DNA of 64,000 nucleotides, taken from positions 22,501 through 86,500 of the forward strand of contig WBZZ01000022.1 in assembly GCA_019918135.1 (NCBI GenBank). Reading direction: 5' to 3'. The position numbers were made by a program, and so were the translations under genes. Numbering within the stretch: position 1 is the first letter of the stretch; each line of letters starts with the position of its first letter. The notes beneath the pieces are model-generated. The model saw only the letters and a list, made by a program, of their open reading frames with translations. It was not told the origin of the DNA and ran no database searches. Source of the DNA: Paulinella micropora (taxonomy: Eukaryota; Cercozoa; Imbricatea; Euglyphida; Paulinellidae). Below, one piece after another: positions 39,801-51,760 of the stretch.

Positions 39801-41775
39801 CATTAGTAAACCCTGGCCTAATCACCCGAACTCCCAAGACCTTCACGGCTGCGCCCGTGAAAGCTCGGACCACTAAGCTAGCGACCCTATCTACCTCCTG
39901 CTGAAGCTCATCCGGGTCCTCCACTGCTGATAGATCTGGGAGGCCATCTGGCAACAGCCCCGATATACCAGCTGCAAAGGTCTCGTCGTACTTCAACCTA
40001 AGCTTAGACAGCTCACTCTCCTTACCCTCAACTACCCTGCCTATCAAGCGCTCTGCCTTGACTGCTTTGTACCTCTTTACCTGCTTTTTGGGGGGTGGCT
40101 GTCCCCCCCAGACCAGTTCCGCCCACACAGCTTTGTGGTCGGTATCAAGGTCTACCTCGTCGACGCCGAAGCTTGCCTCCTCCGCCAGCTCGGAAGAGAC
40201 GCAGATGTAATCCAGTAGATGCCTTCGTCCACCTACATTTTCCTGCCTAGACCACCAATATTTGTCCCCCCGTGGTTGCGAAAACCCACTGAGATTGCGC
40301 AACCCCGTGGCAACAAGCATCGCAGCCAGCAACTCACCATTCTCACTCCTAACCCCTCTACCCCTCCCATCTATCTCGCCAAAGAGGCCCACCACTCCCT
40401 CCTCCCGCGCTATTCTGGCGGGCCCCAGCTTAGCATTAGCATCACCAACCGTAACCACATGACCTTTGGTGGCGAAGTAGGAGACGGCCGCCTGCCACGC
40501 CTCATAGGCTGCAATAGATTCCTCTCGTTGATTTTCTTGGGGGAAGTAGCCGTTGCCGACGAACACATCCGACGCCGTCGCGCTCCCAGACGACAGCCTC
40601 ACCCACAATTGCTGTGGGTGTGGAACAGGCGCCTGTACAATGGTAGCGCACGGTGCCAGATAGTTGGCCACCAACGTCAAGACTCCCCCCAAGAGACGCG
40701 AGCCCGCACCAGTTGCAGCCGCTTTGCCGAGGACTGCGAAGCCGTCGACTTGGAGCTTCTCCACCTTCTGCGACGATAGGTTGTGCTCCTGGACTCCGAC
40801 GATCACCCAGCCTCGCTCCTTGTAGTGCTCCGGCCATTCCCCAAAGCCTGGGCTATCCGCACCCACTTTGCCTTGCCAATTATGTGAGGCCACCCTCAGT
40901 GGGAAGCCTTTTACAAATTGGGAAGAACGAAGCTGATGCCGATGCCTGCGCTTCGGTTGAGCCCGCCTGGAGCCCTCCGCCACCCTCCACGGCCCATCCT
41001 GCACCCTCCGCCCCAGCTCCTCCAGCTCCCGCATCCCGCCCCACTCCGCCAAGGGAGATTCACCGCTTGAGGCTTCGCCCTGGGGCTCGTCGACTTCCAC
41101 GTCGAGCACCCAGTAGCCAAATCCCTGCTTGCGAAGCTCCCTCTGCATCTCTACATACTGGGCACCCCCCCGTGCAGCCCGCTGCTTCTCTCTTTCCCGG
41201 AAAGTCCTACCCGTCGCAACGTGAACCTTTCCCGTGAAGAACTTACGCTCCCGCAGCAGCCGCACCATCTTCTCCGCCTCCTCACAAGACGCACATTTAA
41301 TCCGCAAATGCCGCCCACTACCTCTGCCCGCGAATTCCACCTCGACTTCCCCGAGACCGAGAATTCGGAGCTCTCGCGCCATGACCACTGTCTGAGAGAC
41401 ATGCGATAGCCCCCATACTATGCAACATCTCTTATCCAGCTCATTTCGTACCTTCCTCCGCCACCTCCTCGGTGGCGGTACCGCTTGCCACACGCCGTGA
41501 CCAGACCTTTCCGGACGTGACTTCTCTTCCGAGGTTGGGGAGGGTGATCGAGATGCAGCAGGATTGCTGGCTCTACGTGATTCAGGTTGCCCGTCAGGTA
41601 CGCGAGCACTCGACCACCCCACCCCGGCCGAGTAGCCATCGCCACCCGCAGGCGCACTCCCACGGGGAACGTCTAAACCTGAAGGATTACCGCCTTGACC
41701 CATAGGGCCAGCACTAGCGGCCGCGCTCTTCGCATAAGAACCTGACATAAATGGTATGGGACCCCGGTGCCGCAT
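36859..41775 (-). CDS. LINE polyprotein: RRM-like / APE endonuclease / reverse transcriptase / CCHC knuckle
   Basis: 1,638 codons without interruption. The N-terminal about 290 residues include an RRM-like stretch (RHLRIKCASCEEAEKMVRLL, later GKVHVATGRTFRERE). The APE-type endonuclease follows at about 305-555 with its catalytic motifs: E330 in VGVQEHNL, GDANAK at 444, LLDYICVS, and DTDHK at about 544. It nicks target DNA to prime reverse transcription. The RT has ENWRDIAILSCLGKMY, FVDLRKAF at 985, GVQQGSPLSPSLFNVFMDE and YADD at 1086, the catalytic aspartates. A C-terminal knuckle near 1415 (CSPDCSSC ... RHFLLHC) is usual in APE LINEs. The first in-frame Met is taken as the start, just after the 5' UTR box. 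A single ORF combining the gag-like and pol parts is unusual but not unique. All visible motifs are intact, so it could be active. Confidence 0.92.
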   Translation of the reverse strand: MRHRGPIPFMSGSYAKSAAASAGPMGQGGNPSGLDVPRGSAPAGGDGYSAGVGWSSARVPDGQPESRRASNPAASRSPSPTSEEKSRPERSGHGVWQAVPPPRRWRRKVRNELDKRCCIVWGLSHVSQTVVMARELRILGLGEVEVEFAGRGSGRHLRIKCASCEEAEKMVRLLRERKFFTGKVHVATGRTFREREKQRAARGGAQYVEMQRELRKQGFGYWVLDVEVDEPQGEASSGESPLAEWGGMRELEELGRRVQDGPWRVAEGSRRAQPKRRHRHQLRSSQFVKGFPLRVASHNWQGKVGADSPGFGEWPEHYKERGWVIVGVQEHNLSSQKVEKLQVDGFAVLGKAAATGAGSRLLGGVLTLVANYLAPCATIVQAPVPHPQQLWVRLSSGSATASDVFVGNGYFPQENQREESIAAYEAWQAAVSYFATKGHVVTVGDANAKLGPARIAREEGVVGLFGEIDGRGRGVRSENGELLAAMLVATGLRNLSGFSQPRGDKYWWSRQENVGGRRHLLDYICVSSELAEEASFGVDEVDLDTDHKAVWAELVWGGQPPPKKQVKRYKAVKAERLIGRVVEGKESELSKLRLKYDETFAAGISGLLPDGLPDLSAVEDPDELQQEVDRVASLVVRAFTGAAVKVLGVRVIRPGFTNAWFDESLREAIARRREAYGLWRRNEANREAWQRYKEARKAVRRLCKEKKEQAWKRVQNDTAANFRSATMATYWKLSKRLGGVRRSNASAPVRKPDGTLACTLREKLQKWEEYRRRMVVPKENQFLEDACVEEVGSDEEAARIEPERKARETFQYNDNLRDQFEAMAQAEEIRTETGPLDYDYTEKEVELCQENLQNHKACSPDKIKNEMLKYGGTRIVSFLVRFFNWLKSCEYTPSDWGKAIIVNIPKGGDPTDPENWRDIAILSCLGKMYLSLMAARLTAFIDQPGRLRPEQGGFRPKRSTGDQIFVLKERLRLRQQAGLRSFVLFVDLRKAFPTVWRAGLFQRLTQMGVQGKFYRILRRFYRRTSSRVLVDGELTGEVLEEMGVQQGSPLSPSLFNVFMDELTVRIAKELEIEDLNRIEDIRTLLYADDVAVIAHSVTELQQIVNVVATFVEDYRLEINLKPGKTEVMPIYGHAKSKKSPPCVRFRGKVLNVTDHYKYLGVLLTDTLSDKPQAKRAAEITVAGTAACYPLWIAHEVPARLRLMNWQQMVGAKLLYASAFWDLPGANKLSKLEGALVAPLRVILGVGTRTSGCITRGLGRTPSFSILAKAARLRFLGRIELLGNTALTRRLYNTGRCKWKEDTENLILADHRLREGLDALKRVVNEDGTVDDKDWRAALANWNEVVKQWSVRQEVAGWERQAKPSDGLRVLLSQMSSRSAFPRWRALEGGSHNLIRRRLLSCNNRLRLYRSKFGSCSPDCSSCFALCGTEVNESLRHFLLHCPTFASSREALFKFIDEAQARQPLMLNRGGLYHRELREAEEEMRLFKEEWLKGEDEKMAAMLGVLFIPVPEEVEEELGRFVATIWKEWEELEAQTREAEGAEEEEEVIDLTVVQEVGRRRGRPSQVECLARSVVGGGQRSVADFFSADNSSHSLHPLAHAQHAHLHIALPVESLERSRVTERSRATNGGTCPTGSKAN

Positions 41776-42455
41776 TGATCGAGTTGTAAACTCGATAAAT
41801 GAGGACCCAGGTGGGGTTATTTAAAGCTCAACCCTTAAAAAGCATACGTGTACGTATGTATAGGAATACACACAAACACTCACCTGCATCCGTAACCAGG
41901 CACGAGGCAGGACCCGCTGTGCATCATCAAGGTAGGTGTCGTGGCAAACCACCCTGCGTCCGATAAACGCTGCAAGTGAGTCATCTACCGAGAGCACAGA
42001 GTGACAGGCCCGTGCACGTGTACCCACCACCCCATAACCCTCCGCCAGAGCAACCCCATGGCATCCGCAGGATGAGCACGAAGAGTGCTGAGAGAGAGGG
42101 TGAGCCAGGAGCCCCGCTCCGGTCCGTCGTTACTTTGGTCATTTTAGTCGTTTCAAGGCTTGTGGTAAGGTGTAGGGCCTCTCGCCTTCGTACAAACTCC
42201 GACCGACAGTAGTTTGGTTGACCATCCTTCGCGGTGACCCTCTGAACACAACCCCTCCCCCAGTGCCCACCCCTTGTGATTCCAGAGGCCACCCCGAGCC
42301 AAGAGCCATGAGTATGATGAGCAACTCACATGAGTTACTCTCAGTAATTGGGACCCGTCTCATAAATCAATGGAACGCTTATCGTGCGCCCCTCATAGGC
42401 TCAGCCCGCCCATGTGAAAGCTAGGCCTCGCCCAAAGCAGAGCAAAGCAAAGCAA

Positions 42456-42541
<86 letters not shown>

Positions 42542-43651
42542 CGAGGCCGCCGTGGCTCGCCCGCAATCCAGCTGGGTGCACCTCGTCACAACCACTCATC
42601 GGCGTGAGCTCATAGCTGTGTGCGACATAGGTACAAGAGCAAGAGGAGAAACAGTGTGCCAGCGTGGATGTGTGGGTGAGGCAGTGCGGTGAGGCAAAGC
42701 AGCGATGCCAGTCGAATCCCTGGAGACGGAACCTAGCATCAAAAACATCGTATAAGTCTACCCCAGGCCTCCATCCACCGAGTGGTGAGCTCGATAAAAG
42801 AAGACCCGAGTGGGGTTATTTAAAGCTCAACCCTTAAAAAAGCATAAACATGTACGCCGCCAGGAACCCAACAACAATAACATAGCAGCCAGGAACCCAA
42901 CAACAATAACATAGCAGCCAGGAACCCAACAACAATAACATAGCAGCCAGGAACCCAACAACAATATCATAGCAGCCAGGAACCCAACAACAATAACATA
43001 GCAGCCAGGAACCCAACAACAATAACATAGCTTCCGTAACCAGCCTTCAGGAACCCGCCTCAGTTACCCGCCCCCGTAACCAGGCCAGAGACGTGACGTA
43101 CTATGCATCATTGAGGTGTCGTGGCAAGCCACCCTGCGTCCGATAGAAGCTACAAAAGAGTCATCTACCGAGAACACTAAGTGACAGGCCCGGTCACATG
43201 CACCCAACACGTCCCGACCCTCCGCCAGAGCATCCCCATGGCATCCGCAAAGTGAGCACGAGGGGTTCTGGGAGAGAGGGTGAGTCAGGAGCCCCGCGTC
43301 CAGGCAGTCGCTACTGTGGCAGTTGAGTGATTTCAAGGCTTGTGGAAATGTGTGGAGCCTGTCGCCTTCATTCCCACTCATACCGACAGTAGTTTAGTTA
43401 ACCAACCTGTCCAGTGACCCACTGAGCCCAACCCCCTCCTTCAGATAACCCCCACCCCCGCACCCCGAGTGATACCAGAGGCCACCCCGAGCCAAGAGCC
43501 GTGAGCGTGGTGAGAGAGCTTCTCTCAGTAAAGTTTCCGTCTCATGAATCAGTGGAGCACTGATTATGTACCCCTTATGACATAACAAGCTGCCAACGGC
43601 CCCAACCCCGCCGTGTGGCGGTGACACCCAACCATGTATTGGTGCCCCCAA
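41776..43651 (-). promoter_or_regulatory. LINE 5' UTR monomers, copy 2
   Basis: Two diverged monomers as in copy 1. It carries the GGCAGGACCC and CATCAAGG variants shared with unit 4 rather than units 1 and 3. Confidence 0.55.
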
Positions 43652-43693
43652 AATAATAATAATAATAATAATAACAATAATAATAATAATAAT

Positions 43694-43866
43694 AGTGTAT
43701 CTCCTGCCAATTGCTGAGCAAAAGGCCATGTGCATCCAGTCCTCCATTCCATAAGGAAAGTCTCCACACCAATCGGTGGAATAAAGGAAGTGACGGCATA
43801 GAACACATTACTCTAGGAGCTTTATACCAATCAGCCCATGGAAAGGACCGATGGCCTATGTACTCC

Positions 43867-43919
<53 letters not shown>

Positions 43920-44187
43920 GTGCTTCTCTGTCAATGGCTGATGCATTTCTGCACATGCGCCTCCATCGTCTCACCCGTGAGGGGAGTACGAAGAATTGAC
44001 GATAAGCTCTAATGACACCCCCGCAAGGGCAGTTCCAACACTTCCAGACGGGCCGGTATGTTCAATGAAAATACTGGTCCAGAATTAGACCGGTATGTTC
44101 AATGAAAATACTGGTGGCACCGACGGGAATCGAACTGGCGACAGGGCCCAGATGGTAGAACTTGACCACTGGGCTATCACGGTGTCC
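43694..44187 (-). mobile_element. SINE-B and SINE-A copies, unit 2
   Basis: SINE-B at 43,694-43,866 and SINE-A at 43,919-44,187, both minus, separated by (TAA)n. Confidence 0.8.
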
Positions 44188-44188
44188 A

Positions 44189-44262
<74 letters not shown>

Positions 44263-44829
44263 TTCTGATACACATGTACGCCAAATGCTTTTTGCGGGAA
44301 AGTCCAGAAAGAAACATGAAATGACATGTAATAATAACGTATTCATTCTGCCTTGTCTCAGATCTGCATGAGGCCCTTGAGTTGCGTTCGAAAACAGGTG
44401 AGGCTTGTTTTCTCTCTCTCCCTCTCTACCCCCCCCCCCCCACACACACACACACACCCCAAACAACAAACACAACCACTACAACAAGCCCGTACCCACA
44501 GAGACAAACTTGTTGGGTCCTCTCACACACACCATGCAAATTTTAGATACTTAGATGCTGGAGAAACAAGCCACCGCGCACAAGAAGGCATTTCATTGCA
44601 AACTTCAGACAACTCTCAATCTAAGCAGAAAATAGTGCCATGGAAAATGCAAAAGTAATGGTGATACAAAAGTGAGATCAGAGCTGAGAGACACTCTGCT
44701 TGTTGTCCTGGAAGGTAGAAAGAGAAGAGGCAATCCCTGATTTAGTCACAGCATATAGAAAATGAAATGATCACGAAGTACGACACTCGAACATCGACCT
44801 TGTGTCACCAGGCCACCTGCTTTCCCCAC

Positions 44830-44924
<95 letters not shown>

Positions 44925-44925
<1 letters not shown>

Positions 44926-45469
44926 GGGAGTACATAGGCCATCGGTCCTTTCCATGGGCTGATTGGTATAAAGCTCCTAGAGTAATGTTTCTATGCCGTC
45001 ACTTCCTTTATTCCACCGATTGGTGTGGAGACTTTCCTTATGGAATGGAGGACTGGATGCACATGGCCTTTTGGCTCAGCAATTGGCAGGAGATACACTA
45101 TTATTATTATTATTATTATTTAATCTGCCATCGGTCCTTTCCATTATTGTTACTCCTAGAGTAATTTCTATGCGTCATTCCTTTATTCCAGATTGGTGTG
45201 GAACTTTCTTATGGAATGAGGACTGGATGCACATGGCCTTTTGGTCAGCAATTGGCAGGAATACTATTATTATTATTATTATTATTATATTATATAGGGA
45301 GTACATAGGCCATCGGTCCCTTTCCATGGGCTGATTGGTATAAGCTCCTAGAGTAATGTTCTATGCCGTCACTTCCTTTATTCCACCGATTGGTGTGGAG
45401 ACTTTCCTTATGGAATGGAGGATTGGATGCACATGGCCTTTTGCTCAGCAATTGGCAGGAGATACACTA

Positions 45470-45470
<1 letters not shown>
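44925..45470 (+). mobile_element. Three SINE-B copies, unit 2 (middle one with many deletions)
   Basis: Copies at about 44,930-45,100, 45,121-45,265 and 45,297-45,470. The middle copy has a dozen or so small deletions not seen elsewhere, more like read error than evolution. Confidence 0.65.
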
Positions 45471-45512
<42 letters not shown>

Positions 45513-45517
45513 CTGAA

Positions 45518-45744
45518 CACCGTGATAGCCCAGTGGTCAAGTTCTACCATCTGGGCCTGTCGCCAGTTCGATTCCCGTCGGTGCCACCAGTATTTTCATT
45601 GAACATACCGGTCCGTCTGGAAGTGTTGGAACTGCCCTCGCGGGGGTGTCATTAGAGCCTATCGTCAATTCTTCGTACTCCCTCACGGGTGAGACGATGG
45701 AGGCGCATGTGCAGATTTGCATCAGCCATTGACAGTGTCTTATA
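45518..45744 (+). mobile_element. SINE-A copy, unit 2
   Basis: Same atypical 3' end as the unit 1 plus-strand copy; scattered 1-nt losses. Confidence 0.75.
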
Positions 45745-45995
45745 AAAAACAACACAACGACATGGCCTCGGAACCAACGCAACAACATAGCCTCGGAACC
45801 CACATCGACATAGCCTCGGAACCCACACAACAACAGAGCCTCGGAACCCACACAACAACAGAGCCTCGGAACCAACACAACAACATAGCCTCGGAGCCAA
45901 CACAACGACATAGCCTCGAAACCAGTGGAAGAGGCCCAACCACCTTCTCTTCCCGTGGGGTGCCATACTGTGCACCCCTCCATAATAAAATAATA

Positions 45996-46035
<40 letters not shown>

Positions 46036-46067
46036 TATAATAATTAATAAATAATAATAATAATAAT

Positions 46068-49000
46068 GACTTATCAGTCAATTGGCCTTTGATCCTGTCG
46101 GACATGTGCCTCCATTGGTAGCACGGGACCGTTCGGTGACGCGGCTCCGCTCCAAAGACTCGACTGGCAGTGCAATGTGCAAATGAGCGTGCTGTGCATG
46201 TGCAAGTGGGTGCAAGGAGTGAGAGGAGTTATCTGCCGAGAAGAAGTCCGCGACGCTGCGCTGACCTCCACCTACAACAGATCTAGCCAGACATTCTACC
46301 TGACTAGGCCTTCCCCTCCTTCTACCCACCTCCTGAACGACCGTGAGGTCGATCACCTCCTCCTCCTCCTCCGCCCCCTCTGCCTCCCTGGTCTGCGCCT
46401 CCAACTCCTCCCACTCCTTCCAGATGGTGGCAACAAACCTTCCTAACTCCTCCTCCACCTCTTCTGGGACAGGGATAAACAAAACGCCGAGCATCGCCGC
46501 CATCTTTTCATCCTCCCCCTTCAGCCATTCCTCTTTGAAGAGCCTCATCTCCTCCTCTGCCTCCCGCAGTTCCCTGTGATAAAGCCCTCCTCGATTCAGC
46601 ATGAGGGGCTGCCGGGCTTGCGCCTCATCGATAAACTTAAACAGTGCCTCACGAGAGCTCGCAAACGTTGGGCAATGCAGCAGGAAGTGACGTAACGACT
46701 CGTTAACCTCAGTGCCACACAAGGCGAAACAGCTTGAGCAGTCCGGCGAGCATGAGCCAAATTTGGATCGGTAGAGGCGAAGGCGATTGTTGCAGCTCAA
46801 CAATCGCCTTCTGATAAGGTTGTGACTTCCCCCCTCCAGCGCCCGCCAACGTGGGAAAGCAGAGCGGGAAGACATCTGGCTAAGCAGCACCCTAAGCCCA
46901 TCAGAGGGCTTAGCCTGCCGCTCCCAGCCAGCTACTTCCTGCCGGACAGACCATTGCTTTACCACCTCGTTCCAGTTCGCCAGAGCGGCCCGCCAGTCCT
47001 TATCATCTACCGTGCCATCTTCGTTCACGACCCGCTTGAGCGCATCCAAGCCCTCCCGCAGCCTGTGATCTGCTAAGATCAAATTTTCCGTATCTTCCTT
47101 CCATTTGCACCGACCCGTGTTGTAAAGCCTGCGTGTTAGCGCTGTGTTGCCCAGTAACTCGATGCGCCCTAGGAACCGAAGCCGGGCCGCCTTGGCAAGG
47201 ATGCTAAAACTCGGCGTGCGGCCTAAACCCCTGGTGATGCAGCCGCTTGTGCGCGTACCAACACCCAAGATGACCCGCAGGGGCGCTACCAACGCGCCCT
47301 CCAGCTTACTCAGCTTGTTGGCGCCCGGCAGATCCCAAAAAGCCGATGCGTAAAGCAACTTTGCGCCAACCATTTGCTGCCAATTCATCAGCCGAAGACG
47401 CGCTGGAACTTCATGGGCAATCCAGAGGGGGTAGCAGGCAGCCGTTCCCGCTACAGTGATTTCCGCCGCCCGCTTCGCTTGCGGTTTATCGGAGAGGGTG
47501 TCCGTGAGCAGAACTCCCAGGTATTTGTAGTGGTCGGTGACGTTGAGAACCTTGCCCCGGAACCTCACGCATGGGGGCGACTTTTTTGACTTGGCGTGCC
47601 CGTATATCGGCATGACTTCCGTCTTGCCCGGTTTCAGGTTGATTTCAAGCCGATAGTCCTCCACGAATGTCGCCACGACATTTACAATCTGTTGAAGCTC
47701 CGTGACACTATGCGCAATTACCGCAACGTCGTCGGCGTAAAGCAGGGTCCGTATGTCTTCGATGCGGTTGAGGTCCTCGATCTCCAACTCTTTCGCGATT
47801 CGGACCGTTAGCTCATCCATGAAGACGTTGAACAGCGACGGTGACAACGGCGACCCTTGCTGAACTCCCATCTCTTCCAGCACTTCACCAGTGAGTTCGC
47901 CATCGACTAGCACTCGCGATGACGTTCTTCGGTAAAAACGCCGCAGAATGCGATAGAACTTGCCCTGTACCCCCATCTGGGTTAGCCTCTGAAACAACCC
48001 GGCCCGCCAAACCGTAGGGAATGCCTTTCTCAGATCCACGAACAAAACGAAAGAACGGAGGCCAGCTTGTTGTCTAAGGCGCAGACGCTCCTTAAGGACA
48101 AAAATCTGGTCCCCCGTACTACGTTTTGGCCGGAACCCACCCTGCTCTGGGCGAAGCCTGCCCGGCTGATCGATGAAAGCCGTAAGCCTCGCCGCCATAA
48201 GGGACAGATACATCTTACCCAGACAGCTCAGAATCGCGATGTCTCTCCAATTTTCCGGATCGGTTGGGTCGCCTCTTTTGGGATGTTGACGATAATCGCT
48301 TTGCCCCAGTCGCTGGGGGTGTATTCGCACGATTTCAACCAGTTGAAGAAGCGCACCAGAAAGCTCACAATCCGCGTGCCTCCGTACTTGAGCATCTCGT
48401 TCTTGATCTTATCCGGTGAGCACGCTTTGTGATTCTGGAGATTTTCCTGGCAGAGCTCCACTTCCTTCTCGGTGTAATCATAGTCCAGCGGGCCCGTCTC
48501 AGTCCGGATCTCCTCGGCTTGCGCCATGGCCTCGAATTGGTCGCGCAGGTTGTCGTTATACTGGAAGGTTTCGCGGGCCTTCCGCTCGGGCTCAATCCGC
48601 GCTGCTTCCTCATCAGAACCGACTTCCTCTACACATGCATCCTCCAAAAACTGGTTTTCTTTGGGGACCACCATACGTCGGCGGTATTCTTCCCATTTTG
48701 TAGTTTTTCCCGGAGTGTGCATGCCAGAGTGCCATCGGGCTTCCGAACAGGAGCAGAAGCGTTCGACCGCCGAACCCCGCCCAAACGCTTTGACAGCTTC
48801 CAGTAGGTGGCCATGGTAGCGCTCCTGAAGTTGGCAGCGGTGTCATTCTGGACCCGCTTCCACGCTTGCTCCTTCTTCTCCTTGCATAACCTTCTGACCG
48901 CCTTCCTCGCTTCTTTATATCTTTGCCAGGCCTCTCGGTTGGCCTCATTCCTTCGCCAGAGGCCGTATGCCTCTCTCCGTCGCGCAATCGCTTCCCTAAG

Positions 49001-51671
49001 ACTCTCATCAAACCATGCATTAGTAAACCCTGGCCTAATCACCCGAACTCCCAAGACCTTCACGGCTGCGCCCGTGAAAGCTCGGACCACTAAGCTAGCG
49101 ACCCTATCTACCTCCTGCTGAAGCTCATCCGGGTCCTCCACTGCTGATAGATCTGGGAGGCCATCTGGCAACAGCCCCGATATACCAGCTGCAAAGGTCT
49201 CGTCGTACTTCAACCTAAGCTTAGACAGCTCACTCTCCTTACCCTCAACTACCCTGCCTATCAAGCGCTCTGCCTTGAATGCTTTGTACCTCTTTACCTG
49301 CTTTTTGGGGGTGGCTGTCCCCCCCAGACCAGTTCCGCCCACACAGCTTTGTGGTCGGTATCAAGGTCTACCTCGTCGACGCCGAAGCTTGCCTCCTCCG
49401 CCAGCTCGGAAGAGACGCAGATGTAATCCAGTAGATGCCTTCGTCCACCTACATTTTCCTGCCTAGACCACCAATATTTGTCCCCCCGTGGTTGCGAAAA
49501 CCCACTGAGATTGCGCAACCCCGTGGCAACAAGCATCGCAGCCAGCAACTCACCATTCTCACTCCTAACCCCTCTACCCCTCCCATCTATCTCGCCAAAG
49601 AGGCCCACCACTCCCTCCTCCCGCGCTATTCTGGCGGCCCCAGCTTAGCATTAGCATCACCAACCGTAACCACATGACCTTTGGTGGCGAAGTAGGAGAC
49701 GGCCGCCTGCCACGCCTCATAGGCTGCAATAGATTCCTCTCGTTGATTTTCTTGGGGGAAGTAGCCGTTGCCGACGAACACATCCGACGCCGTCGCGCTC
49801 CCAGACGACAGCCTCACCCACAATTGCTGTGGGTGTGGAACAGGCGCCTGTACAATGGTAGCGCACGGTGCCAGATAGTTGGCCACCAACGTCAAGACTC
49901 CCCCCAAGAGACGCGAGCCCGCACCAGTTGCAGCCGCTTTGCCGAGGACTGCGAAGCCGTCGACTTGGAGCTTCTCCACCTTCTGCGACGATAGGTTGTG
50001 CTCCTGGACTCCGACGATCACCCAGCCTCGCTCCTTGTAGTGCTCCGGCCATTCCCCAAAGCCTGGGCTATCCGCACCCACTTTGCCTTGCCAATTATGT
50101 GAGGCCACCCTCAGTGGGAAGCCTTTTACAAATTGGGAAGAACGAAGCTGATGCCGATGCCTGCGCTTCGGTTGAGCCCGCCTGGAGCCCTCCGCCACCC
50201 TCCACGGCCCATCCTGCACCCTCCGCCCCAGCTCCTCCAGCTCCCGCATCCCGCCCCACTCCGCCAAGGGAGATTCACCGCTTGAGGCTTCGCCCTGGGG
50301 CTCGTCGACTTCCACGTCGAGCACCCAGTAGCCAAATCCCTGCTTGCGAAGCTCCCTCTGCATCTCTACATACTGGGCACCCCCCCCGTGCAGCCCGCTG
50401 CTTCTCTCTTTCCCGGAAAGTCCTACCCGTCGCAACGTGAACCTTTCCCGTGAAGAACTTACGCTCCCGCAGCAGCCGCACCATCTTCTCCGCCTCCTCA
50501 CAAGACGCACATTTAATCCGCAAATGCCGCCCACTACCTCTGCCCGCGAATTCCACCTCGACTTCCCCGAGACCGAGAATTCGGAGCTCTCGCGCCATGA
50601 CCACTGTCTGAGAGACATGCGATAGCCCCCATACTATGCAACATCTCTTATCCAGCTCATTTCGTACCTTCCTCCGCCACCTCCTCGGTGGCGGTACCGC
50701 TTGCCACACGCCGTGACCAGACCTTTCCGGACGTGACTTCTCTTCCGAGGTTGGGGAGGGTGATCGAGATGCAGCAGGATTGCTGGCTCTACGTGATTCA
50801 GGTTGCCCGTCAGGTACGCGAGCACTCGACCACCCCACCCCGGCCGAGTAGCCATCGCCACCCGCAGGCGCACTCCCACGGGGAACGTCTAAACCTGAAG
50901 GATTACCGCCTTGACCCATAGGGCCAGCACTAGCGGCCGCGCTCTTCGCATAAGAACCTGACATAAATGGTATGGGACCCCGGTGCCGCATTGATCGAGT
51001 TGTAAACTCGATAAATGAGGACCCAGGTGGGGTTATTTAAAGCTCAACCCTTAAAAAGCATACGTGTACGTATGTATAGGAATACACACAAACACTCACC
51101 TGCATCCGTAACCAGGCACGAGGCAGACCCGCTGTGCATCATCGAGGTAGGTGTCGTGGCAAACCACCCTGCGTCCGATAAACGCTGCAAGTGAGTCATC
51201 TACCGAGAGCACAGAGTGACAGGCCCGTGCACGTGTACCCACCACCCCATAACCCTCCGCCAGAGCAACCCCATGGCATCCGCAGGATGAGCACGAAGAG
51301 TGCTGAGAGAGAGGGTGAGCCAGGAGCCCCGCTCCGGTCCGTCGTTACTTTGGTCATTTTAGTCGTTGCAAGGCTTGTGGTAAGGTGTAGGGCCTCTCGC
51401 CTTCGTACAAACTCCGACCGACAGTAGTTTGGTTGACCATCCTTCGCGGTGACCCTCTGAACACAACCCCCTCCCCCAGTGCCCACCCCTTGTGATTCCA
51501 GAGGCCACCCCGAGCCAAGAGCCATGAGTATGATGAGCAACTCACATGAGTTACTCTCAGTAATTGGGACCCGTCTCATAAATCAATGGAACGCTTATCG
51601 TGCGCCCCTCATAGGCTCAGCCCGCCCATGTGAAAGCTAGGCCTCGCCCAAAGCAGAGCAAAGCAAAGCAA

Positions 51672-51760
<89 letters not shown>

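Larger units (their letters stand above)
36849..43651 (-). mobile_element. APE-type LINE, copy 2 (intact ORF)
   Basis: Full-length element of about 6.8 kb: two-monomer 5' UTR (41,776-43,651), one long ORF, about 10 nt of 3' UTR and (ATT)n tail. Set in (TAA)n. Confidence 0.9.
36849..46067. repeat. Tandem unit 2 (about 9.2 kb)
   Basis: Same order as unit 1 but the right part (44.8-46.07 kb) has many single-base losses and lacks the short element end. Confidence 0.9.
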
